From: Cocleimonas sp.
GTDB lineage: Bacteria; Pseudomonadota; Gammaproteobacteria; Thiotrichales; Thiotrichaceae
Direction: 5' to 3'
DNA length: 6,289 nt
Assembly: GCA_023145485.1 (NCBI GenBank)
Contig: JAGLDT010000158.1
Coordinates: 1-6,289, forward strand
Shown in pieces: positions 1-5,338 of the stretch. Positions within the stretch are counted from its first letter, which is position 1. Each line of letters starts with the position of its first letter. The notes under the pieces are model-generated. The model was not told the origin of the DNA and did no database searches. It worked only from the letters and a program-made list of their open reading frames with translations. The position numbers and the translations under genes were made by a program.

Positions 1-2
1 AA

Positions 3-125
3 AAGGCTGAAAAAATAGAGTCTGACTCAAAGCCTGAAGAGGCTGAAAAGACAGATAGTACTAAGAAATCAGAAAAAAACAAACCTAAAGGTCGGCGTGG
101 TATTCGCTTAAAGAAGGAGCTTTAG
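3..125 (+). CDS. C-terminal end of an unidentified Lys/Glu-rich protein (5' partial)
   Basis: Only one forward frame is open from the left edge. It gives about 40 residues ending in KGRRGIRLKKEL and a TAG stop at 123-125; the other two forward frames hit stops within the first 20 bases. The visible part is almost entirely Lys, Glu, Ser, Asp and Pro, so it is probably a disordered, highly charged tail that turns strongly basic in its last dozen residues. No family can be recognised from it. It is separated from the next gene by 170 bases that contain a large hairpin, so it may or may not belong to the same transcript. Its charged low-complexity style resembles parts of the next gene product, which is suggestive only. 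Confidence 0.6.
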   Translation, partial: KAEKIESDSKPEEAEKTDSTKKSEKNKPKGRRGIRLKKEL

Positions 126-187
126 GGAAAAAATAAACTAATAGTTAAATAGGCTTTTGCTTTAAATAAGTTAACGTTTGTTTGAGA

Positions 188-249
188 AGGAGGGTGCAAG
201 ACATAATGTCTCAACGTTAAAAGTGAGACGTTATGTCGAGCATACTCCT
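188..249 (+). promoter_or_regulatory. Long two-tier hairpin in the leader of the five-gene set
   Basis: An inner stem pairs 200-213 with 224-237 over 14 base pairs, with one G-U wobble and a 10-base loop. An AA/GA internal loop (198-199 and 238-239) follows. An outer stem then pairs 188-197 with 240-249, with one mismatch (193/244) and one wobble. There is no T-run after the 3' arm, so this is not an ordinary Rho-independent terminator. The 5' arm covers most of AAGGAGG (187-193), a near-perfect ribosome-binding sequence, which pairs with ACTCCT at 244-249. The structure lies 46 bases upstream of the ATG at 296. A leader-RNA control element is my inference; an operator or a dispersed palindromic repeat is also possible. 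Confidence 0.6.
206..220 (+). other. Possible four-codon leader ORF (MSQR) inside the hairpin
   Basis: AAGGAGG at 187-193 is the strongest Shine-Dalgarno match in the window, yet it is 102 bases too far upstream to serve the gene at 296. The only nearby ATG is at 206-208, 12 bases downstream; it reads Met-Ser-Gln-Arg and stops at TAA 218-220. The little frame runs along the 5' strand and loop of the inner stem, so a translating ribosome would open the hairpin. The spacing is longer than ideal and so short a frame is easily fortuitous, so this is only a candidate. Confidence 0.2.
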
Positions 250-295
250 AACTATTTAATTGAATTTAAATAATTGTGTGGTGAAAGGATAGATC

Positions 296-1720
296 ATGAA
301 AACGATGTATAAAGGCGTCTTAACCGTTGTAGCAGCAACTCTTGTGGCTTCAGCTGCAATAATAGCAACAAATGCTAATACAAAAGATGCAACCGGGGAT
401 GATGCTAAAGATAAAGAAGATGCGGTATCAACAACAGTAACGGATGTAAAAGCAGTTGCAAAAACAGCTCAAGAGAAAGTTGCTGATGTGGCAAAAGATG
501 CGACGACTGCTATTGAAAAAACAGCAGATTCAGTTGTTTCAACCACAGCAAAAGGAGTAGCAGCTGTTGCGGCTACTGGTGCTGCGGTAGCAGTAGCTTT
601 AGATAAAGCTACCGATGCTAAGCAAGAGACCGATCCAAAAATAGCGGAAAAAACAGTACCCGTAGCTGAAAAGAAAGATGAAGCTACAACTGTTTCTTCT
701 GAAATGAAAACGGCGGAGACAGCCACGGCTGATACTACAAAAAAAGAAGGTAGCTATCCACCCCCGCCTCCTGGTCCTTTTACAGAAAAGAAAGAAGGAA
801 TAGTTGAACCAGTACAAGAGGTTGCAGGGAAGCCTGTTGCACCTAAAGCACCTGTTGCAATGGAAGCACCTAAAGCACCTGTCGCACCAACAGTCGTCGG
901 TGGTACTACTGGTACCGACACGACAACAGCTGATGCTGTGAGTAAGGAAATAACGGAAGCTGGTATCAAGGCACCTGAGGCTCCAAAAGTAGAGATTACA
1001 ACACCTGAGAAACCAGTAGCTGTAGAGGTGAAAACACCAACAGCTTCAGCTCCACAAGCAGTTGTTATTGAAGCTGCTGTTCCTAAAGCAGAGGACGCAA
1101 CTGCGACAAAGGTTGTTGAGTCTTCAGAGGTAAAGCCACCGAGTGAGCCGAAAATAAAGGCACAAACAGAGGGCGCGGTATCAGACGTTCCTGTTAAAGC
1201 AACCGCACTTGAAATATTGAAAGCGGCCCAAAATACAGCAGCGGCAACAGTAACTAATGTTGCGATTGAACCAGTAAAAGCAATGGTAGCACCTGCTGCA
1301 AATCTTGGTGTACCTACAATGCCAAAGACGGCAGAGTTAAAAGCCCCCATTGCACCTGTAGAAATAAAAGCACCTACAATGCCAAAGATGATGGTGTTAA
1401 CAGCACCAGAAGCACCAAAGCCAAGTGGTATGCCTAAAGCAGGTATTCAGCAAGCTGTACCAATGATGCCTCCTCAAGGGTTCATGATGCCACAAGGTAT
1501 GCCTCCTCAAGGTATGATGATGCCTCAGGGAATGATGATGCCTCCTCAGATGATTAATGGACAACGTGTCATGATGGTTCCAGTGTATCCTGCAAATATG
1601 GGGAGACCTGCTTATCCTTATGGGTACCAAATGCCGTTTCCTAATATGATACCTCAGGGGCAAGCCGTGAAACCTAATCCGCAACAGCAACCAATACCAG
1701 CGGAGAAAACAGAGAAATAA
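296..1720 (+). CDS. Signal-anchored Ala/Pro-rich low-complexity protein with a Met/Pro/Gln-rich tail
   Basis: I recognise no family for this 474-residue protein. The start is supported by AAAGGA at 284-289, six bases before the ATG. Residues 7-25 form a hydrophobic segment after two lysines, either a signal peptide (possible cleavage after ASA-20 or NA-27) or an uncleaved anchor, so most of the chain is probably outside the cytoplasm. Residues 44-110 are Ala/Val/Lys/Asp-rich and would form amphipathic helix, loosely like phasin or LEA-type sequences. YPPPPPGP lies at 154-161. Residues 178-380 are Pro/Ala/Lys/Val-rich with short repeats such as APKAPVA and APTMPK. Residues 379-427 hold 15 methionines in MMPQG/PPQGMMM units, followed by a Pro/Tyr/Gly/Gln tail. 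There is no cysteine. The stop is one base before the ParA-like gene, implying co-transcription. A structural, coat, wall-spanning or metal-binding role is possible; none is demonstrated. Confidence 0.85.
   Translation: MKTMYKGVLTVVAATLVASAAIIATNANTKDATGDDAKDKEDAVSTTVTDVKAVAKTAQEKVADVAKDATTAIEKTADSVVSTTAKGVAAVAATGAAVAVALDKATDAKQETDPKIAEKTVPVAEKKDEATTVSSEMKTAETATADTTKKEGSYPPPPPGPFTEKKEGIVEPVQEVAGKPVAPKAPVAMEAPKAPVAPTVVGGTTGTDTTTADAVSKEITEAGIKAPEAPKVEITTPEKPVAVEVKTPTASAPQAVVIEAAVPKAEDATATKVVESSEVKPPSEPKIKAQTEGAVSDVPVKATALEILKAAQNTAAATVTNVAIEPVKAMVAPAANLGVPTMPKTAELKAPIAPVEIKAPTMPKMMVLTAPEAPKPSGMPKAGIQQAVPMMPPQGFMMPQGMPPQGMMMPQGMMMPPQMINGQRVMMVPVYPANMGRPAYPYGYQMPFPNMIPQGQAVKPNPQQQPIPAEKTEK
839..882 (+). 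repeat. Tandem 17-base direct repeat encoding APKAPV units
   Basis: The 17-base word GCACCTAAAGCACCTGT occurs at 839-855 and again at 866-882, an offset of 27 bases (nine codons). The repeated peptide is APKAPVA. It is an in-frame internal duplication within the Pro/Ala/Lys region. Confidence 0.85.
1312..1388 (+). repeat. 17-base direct repeat, 60-base period, encoding PTMPK
   Basis: ACCTACAATGCCAAAGA is found at 1312-1328 and 1372-1388. The 60-base offset keeps frame (20 codons) and gives PTMPK at residues 340-344 and 360-364. The intervening codons have diverged, so this looks like an older in-frame duplication. Confidence 0.8.
1463..1549 (+). repeat. Short degenerate repeats encoding the Met/Pro/Gln/Gly tail
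   Basis: Units built on ATGATGCCTCCTCAAGG and shortened forms recur five times, at about 1463, 1484, 1499, 1514 and 1532, giving MMPPQG, MMPQG, MPPQG, MMMPQG and MMMPPQ. The units stay in frame with variable length. This fits slippage-driven expansion of a codon block that is kept for its composition. Confidence 0.75.
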
Positions 1721-1721
1721 A

Positions 1722-2339
1722 ATGATATCAGTCATTGGGAACTTAAAGGGTGGTACAGGAAAAAGTACTGTTGCTTTTAATTTGTCTTTATGGGTAGCAA
1801 CTAATCGTAATGTACATGTTGTTGTCTATGATTTTGACCCACAGGAAACTTTGACTGATGCATTAGAAATTAGGATCGAGGATGGTTATCAACCTTGTAT
1901 CATACCGAAAAATAAACTAGCCGATTTGGATCAGGAAGGGGAAAATACTGAGGTTTTAGTTGATATCGGTATGTCTGATATGGATGCTATGAAAACAGCA
2001 ATCCAAAAAGCAGATAGAATAATTGTACCGATTGCACCGAGTCAGGCGGATGTATGGTCAACACAACGCTTTATCAAAATGGTTGTCGATATTTGTGGGT
2101 CAAATATGCCTGAAGTAGTGGGGTTTATGAATCGATCAGATACACATGTTGCCGTTCGGGAAACAGATGAAGCCTTTGACGCTTTATCAACATTGGATGT
2201 GATGAAGATGTTAGATCAAAGGCTTTATCAAAGAACAGCCTACCGTCGTTCATTTAGCGAGGGACTGTCAGTGTTTGAGATGGATGCTAAATCAAAGGCA
2301 TCTTTGGAAGTAGATGCTTTGGGAAAAGCACTTTATTGA
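1722..2339 (+). CDS. ParA/MinD-family positioning ATPase, no ParB partner in the window
   Basis: This is a 205-residue ATPase of the deviant Walker A (ParA/MinD) superfamily. Residues 9-16 (KGGTGKST) are the deviant Walker A box with signature Lys9 and catalytic Lys14. YDFDPQ (36-41) is the switch I/A' motif with Asp37 and Asp39, VLVD (78-81) is Walker B with Asp81, and IVPIAPSQADV is the usual following strand and loop. RTAYRRSFSEGLSVFE near the C-terminus matches the ParA C-terminal pattern. It has no N-terminal helix-turn-helix domain and is short, like small plasmid ParAs and cargo-positioning ParAs such as McdA. Family members dimerise on ATP, bind DNA or membrane and move cargo. No MinD-type amphipathic tail is obvious. 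The ATG follows the previous stop by one base with only a weak ribosome site, suggesting translational coupling. BcsQ is less likely, as no cellulose genes adjoin. Confidence 0.9.
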   Translation: MISVIGNLKGGTGKSTVAFNLSLWVATNRNVHVVVYDFDPQETLTDALEIRIEDGYQPCIIPKNKLADLDQEGENTEVLVDIGMSDMDAMKTAIQKADRIIVPIAPSQADVWSTQRFIKMVVDICGSNMPEVVGFMNRSDTHVAVRETDEAFDALSTLDVMKMLDQRLYQRTAYRRSFSEGLSVFEMDAKSKASLEVDALGKALY

Positions 2340-2357
2340 TAATTCTGTTGAGCCTTT

Positions 2358-2384
2358 TTTAGAAGGTGACAGCATAAGTATAAT
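2358..2384 (+). promoter_or_regulatory. Possible internal promoter before the TPR gene
   Basis: A perfect TATAAT stands at 2379-2384 in the 65-base gap between the ParA-like and TPR genes, the largest gap inside the set. The best upstream hexamer is TTTAGA at 2358-2363, four of six matches to TTGACA with a short 15-base spacer, so the -35 is weak. A start near 2391 would leave a leader of about 14 bases. It may allow genes 3-5 to be expressed apart from genes 1-2. Confidence 0.3.
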
Positions 2385-2404
2385 GAGAAATTGAGGAAAG
2401 TGTA

Positions 2405-3064
2405 ATGTATATAGTACGATGGTTAACTAGTCATCCAATCGTTGCAATATGGGCGCTAACCATAATTGCTTTACTGTTGAGTATGGGGGGAGGGAAGAAA
2501 CATGAAACGAATGTAGCCTCTAGTGAACAGACCAATACTGTTAAACAAGGCGAGCCTGCAACAACGGATGAGAAGTCTGGAGTAGAATCAAAGAGTAGTA
2601 CAGAAAATCATTCTGATGGACAGGCTGTTAATACAGCAGTAGGGATGCCATCGGCATCGGCTAATGTGTTAGCAGATGACTCACCTTCTGCTAAAGCAAA
2701 TGCTAGTGTTCAAAAAGATGGGGCAACTACATCACTCGGTGGTTTAGAAGGTAAGCCAACGGATGATTTATTATTAATGGCAAGAGAGGCTTTTTGGAAT
2801 AACGGATTGGATGAAGCAGCTTCCATTTATCAGGAATTAATCCAACGAGAGCCAAAGGTTGTGGAACATAAAGGTGAATTAGGTAATGTTTATTGGAGAC
2901 AAGGCTTTCCTCAAAAAGCTGCTAGTCTTTATGCAGAAATTGCAATACCAATGATTGAAAATGGCAAGGCTAGCCGTGTTGAAAATATGGTTGGATTTAT
3001 TAGACAGCATCATCCAGAGAAAGCGACTGAAATAGAAAAGCGCTTGCAGGGCTTAAGCAAGTAG
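2405..3064 (+). CDS. Membrane-anchored tetratricopeptide-repeat protein
   Basis: This is a 219-residue protein whose start is supported by GAGGA at 2393-2397, seven bases before the ATG. One hydrophobic segment (residues 12-27) is followed by GGGKKH. Residues 35-115 are a Ser/Thr/Ala/Glu-rich, probably disordered linker. Residues 119-219 are helical and contain two TPR-like units: about 121-154 (AREAFWNNGLDEAASIYQEL, then a Pro at the turn) and about 155-188 (GNVYWRQGFPQKAASLYAEI), with a further helical pair behind them. TPR domains bind protein partners and have no catalytic activity. Topology is uncertain: Arg5 precedes the span but two lysines follow it, so the TPR domain could face the cytoplasm, where it could meet the ParA ATPase, or the periplasm. 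Its position in the set suggests a scaffold or adaptor; no named family is recognised. Confidence 0.85.
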   Translation: MYIVRWLTSHPIVAIWALTIIALLLSMGGGKKHETNVASSEQTNTVKQGEPATTDEKSGVESKSSTENHSDGQAVNTAVGMPSASANVLADDSPSAKANASVQKDGATTSLGGLEGKPTDDLLLMAREAFWNNGLDEAASIYQELIQREPKVVEHKGELGNVYWRQGFPQKAASLYAEIAIPMIENGKASRVENMVGFIRQHHPEKATEIEKRLQGLSK

Positions 3065-3074
3065 CTTGGTAATT

Positions 3075-3079
3075 GGGAG
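3075..3079 (+). promoter_or_regulatory. Ribosome-binding site that fixes the start of the coiled-coil gene
   Basis: GGGAG at 3075-3079 lies eight bases before the ATG at 3088-3090. The frame could be extended to a TTG at 3073, but that codon overlaps this ribosome site and has none of its own, so the ATG is preferred. Confidence 0.7.
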
Positions 3080-3087
3080 TAAGTAAA

Positions 3088-3870
3088 ATGCCTCAAAGTA
3101 GTGATTTAAATAAAGAGTATCTCAAAGAAATTGAGAGTGAACTGCGCGATTTTGAGCAGAAATCAGCAGGTAGTGATAAGACCATGCGCCTTATTGTTTA
3201 CCCTGCGATACTCGCCTTTATCATTTTAGCAACCTATGGTTTTTACTTGATTCAATCCTTAGCATCGGATGTTAACCATATGGCAAGAACGATGGAGGGT
3301 ATGGCTGACTCTGTGGATAGAAATATGAATTCTATTGCAACAACGATGACAGGTATGAATGGTGATGTGAATGTCTTAACAGGAACTATTAAAGGAATGT
3401 CGGCTGATATAGGGGACATGAGCGACAATACAAAAACAATGGTGGATAGTATTGGTAAGATGAAAAATGCGACCTATGATATGGCTGCTTCTACCAATAA
3501 TATGCAACGTGATATGTGGAGCTTGAACCAAAATATTTCTACACCACTCAGTGTGATGAATAAATTTTTACCATGGAAAAATAATACCAATGGGCCATTT
3601 CCTGGATCAGCTGCACCTTTGCCACCCTCTTATTATCCTCAGGCTTTACCACAACCGTTCCCTCTATTGCAACAAAACCCTATCATTCCGCAACAAATTT
3701 TACCCCAGCTACCCATAGCTCCTACATTACCTGTTTTGCCAGCTACGAGCATTGGTGGTCAGAGTTCACTTGGAATACTATCCAATATAAGTGGGAAAAA
3801 AGTTAATTACCTACCACCAGCTCTCCCTCTTGAACCTAATGCTGTTTCTTTTCCTGCAACAAATATCTAA
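3088..3870 (+). CDS. Single-span membrane protein with long Met-rich heptad coil and Pro-rich tail
   Basis: Counting from the ATG at 3088 this is 260 residues. Residues 5-30 are a charged helix, 36-57 a transmembrane segment preceded by Lys31 and Arg34 (N-terminus probably cytoplasmic), and 62-150 an unbroken heptad pattern. Hydrophobic residues fall at every seventh position from 69 to 146 (M69, V76, I83, M90, L97, M104, M111, M118, M125, M132, M139, L146), partnered by a second series at 80, 87, 94, 101, 108, 122 and 143. Eight of the twelve first-series positions are Met. After PLSVMNKFLPW (153-163) comes a Pro/Gln/Leu-rich tail (170-220) and a less biased C-terminus. Inferred role: an extended periplasmic, probably oligomeric rod, with the cytoplasmic helix available to the ParA or GTPase. 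It looks loosely like the helical part of chemoreceptors but has no signalling-tip motif. No family is assigned. Confidence 0.85.
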   Translation: MPQSSDLNKEYLKEIESELRDFEQKSAGSDKTMRLIVYPAILAFIILATYGFYLIQSLASDVNHMARTMEGMADSVDRNMNSIATTMTGMNGDVNVLTGTIKGMSADIGDMSDNTKTMVDSIGKMKNATYDMAASTNNMQRDMWSLNQNISTPLSVMNKFLPWKNNTNGPFPGSAAPLPPSYYPQALPQPFPLLQQNPIIPQQILPQLPIAPTLPVLPATSIGGQSSLGILSNISGKKVNYLPPALPLEPNAVSFPATNI

Positions 3871-3897
3871 TCATATAATCTTAGAGGTGATTTTATA

Positions 3898-5334
3898 ATG
3901 ACGACTGAGAACAAAATGTCGCAACGCCTAGATCGTTTACAAAAGCATTTGAAACGTGAAAACCCTGTGCTTGTGTCGGTCGTAGACCGTTACCGTGTTT
4001 TGGATCAAGTAGCACAAAAAATTGGTTTATTGAAACCCACTGAATCTTATGCAACACAAATCTCATGGTGGCCATTAGTTTCCGTACTAGGAACATTTTC
4101 GGCGGGTAAATCCAGTTTTATTAATTCCTATTTAGGGATTGATATTCAGCAAACAGGAAATCAGGCTGTTGATGATCGTTTTACGGTTGTTTCCTATAGC
4201 AACGAGCCTGAAGTTCGCACCCTTCCCGGATTAGCACTGGATGGAGATCCTCGTTTTCCTTTCTATAGAATCAGCAAAGAAATAGAAGAAGTTAGCGAAG
4301 GAGAAGGTGCAAAAATAGATAATTATCTGCAAATGAAGATAATTCCTAGCGAAAAAGTCCGCGGTAAAATCCTCATTGACTCCCCAGGATTTGATGCTGA
4401 TGAGCAACGTAAATCGATTTTAAGAATTACTGATCATATTATTGATCTGTCTGATTTAGTGTTGGTCTTCTTTGATGCACGCCACCCTGAGCCTGGGGCG
4501 ATGAAAGACACGCTAGAGCATTTAGTGCGAGGTTCACAGCGACGCAATGAAAGCGGTAAGTTCTTATTTATCCTGAATCAAATTGATACCTCAGCACGTG
4601 ATGACAATCTTGAGCAGATTGTAGCATCTTGGCAAAAAGCACTGGTTCAAGCAGGGCTTGTTTCAGGGCGCTTCTATGTTATGTTCAATAAAGACCTTGC
4701 CGTGCCTGTGGGTGATAAAAATGTTTGGGATCGTTATGTTTCAAAGCGTGATACTGATTATGATAAAATAATAAAGCGTATGGAAGGCGTAAACGAAGAC
4801 CGTGTTTATCGCATTATGAGTGGTATGGAGTCTCTTGTTAATCAAATCGAACAACAGGCGATTCCTCAGCTTATTCAGGCGACACAATCATGGCGTAAAC
4901 GCGTTCTTTGGCTGGATGCTATTATTATTTCCCTGCTTTTTGGCGTCTCTTCTTATGCAACACATGAGTTAGGCATGTGGAGCTTTTCTGAGTTACCTTC
5001 ACCGACAGTCTTAATTTCTTCTGGCATTGCCTTTGTTGTGGTCTTTATTGCCTTGCATTTCTTTATTAGAGGAAAAGTAGCAAATAGTATTGCTGCAACC
5101 CTTAATGAAGAAGAATCCTATGGAAATGTTCGAGCTGCTTTTTTGAAAAACACACGTTTTTTCCGTAGTATTCTCATTGATAAGCCTGCAGGCTGGGGAA
5201 GGGCAACGATCAATAAACTTGATAATATTCGCCAAGATATAGAGTCCTTTGTGCAAGAATTAAATGATGTTTTTAGTCATTCTGCTAAAAAAGAACCTGA
5301 AAGAAAAATCGGCGAAGAGCATAAAGAAAAGTAG
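3898..5334 (+). CDS. Dynamin-superfamily GTPase with EHD-like signature and C-terminal membrane hairpin
   Basis: This is a 478-residue protein; AGAGGTGA (3883-3890) is a good ribosome site seven bases before the ATG. Nucleotide-binding motifs are in order: G1 GTFSAGKSS (65-73), likely G2 Thr96 in DDRFTVV, G3 DSPG (161-164) and G4 NQID (227-230). PGLALDGDPRFPF (110-122) matches the PGxALxxDPRxPF element I know from eukaryotic EHD proteins, and LVLVFFDARHPEP fits the same fold. Helical flanks lie at 1-50 and 300-335. Two hydrophobic segments (about 338-354 and 370-390) with a short loop form a membrane hairpin, with both ends predicted cytoplasmic; a charged helical tail follows. Family members oligomerise on membranes and bend, tubulate or fuse them. 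Here it would act at the inner membrane, probably with the products of the preceding membrane-protein genes. EHDs prefer ATP, so nucleotide choice is open. Confidence 0.88.
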   Translation: MTTENKMSQRLDRLQKHLKRENPVLVSVVDRYRVLDQVAQKIGLLKPTESYATQISWWPLVSVLGTFSAGKSSFINSYLGIDIQQTGNQAVDDRFTVVSYSNEPEVRTLPGLALDGDPRFPFYRISKEIEEVSEGEGAKIDNYLQMKIIPSEKVRGKILIDSPGFDADEQRKSILRITDHIIDLSDLVLVFFDARHPEPGAMKDTLEHLVRGSQRRNESGKFLFILNQIDTSARDDNLEQIVASWQKALVQAGLVSGRFYVMFNKDLAVPVGDKNVWDRYVSKRDTDYDKIIKRMEGVNEDRVYRIMSGMESLVNQIEQQAIPQLIQATQSWRKRVLWLDAIIISLLFGVSSYATHELGMWSFSELPSPTVLISSGIAFVVVFIALHFFIRGKVANSIAATLNEEESYGNVRAAFLKNTRFFRSILIDKPAGWGRATINKLDNIRQDIESFVQELNDVFSHSAKKEPERKIGEEHKEK

Positions 5335-5338
5335 TTTT

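Noticed and set aside
188..249. Rho-independent terminator of the upstream gene
   Set aside because: The stem is long and AT-containing, and the 3' arm is followed by AACTATTTAATTG rather than a T-run.
754..1350. A 198-codon minus-strand open frame
   Set aside because: It is the mirror of the repetitive Ala/Pro codons of the forward gene: Gly/Ala/Val/Thr-rich throughout, without a ribosome site, and the forward gene has a signal segment, ribosome site and operon position. Other minus-strand frames at 469-817, 1397-1735, 3893-4096 and 5011-5256 are likewise overlap artefacts.
296..1720. Naming the first protein a sulfur globule protein or copper-binding protein
   Set aside because: Composition of the tail is suggestive only; no diagnostic motif and no sulfur-oxidation or copper genes occur in the window.
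1722..2339. Cellulose-synthase accessory BcsQ or carboxysome McdA as the identity of the ATPase
   Set aside because: No bcs, cso or other carboxysome genes are in the window, and the motifs are common to the whole ParA/MinD superfamily, so a specific name is not justified.
3073..3087. TTG start five codons upstream for the coiled-coil gene
   Set aside because: The TTG overlaps the GGGAG ribosome site that is correctly spaced for the ATG at 3088, and it has no ribosome site of its own.
3286..3540. Methyl-accepting chemotaxis protein
   Set aside because: The heptad helix is reminiscent of a chemoreceptor, but there is no signalling hairpin motif or HAMP domain, and the helix is predicted to be outside the cytoplasm and ends in a Pro-rich tail.
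3874..3879. TATAAT just upstream of the GTPase gene as a promoter
   Set aside because: No hexamer resembling TTGACA lies 15-19 bases upstream, and the gap to the previous gene is only 27 bases, so co-transcription is simpler.
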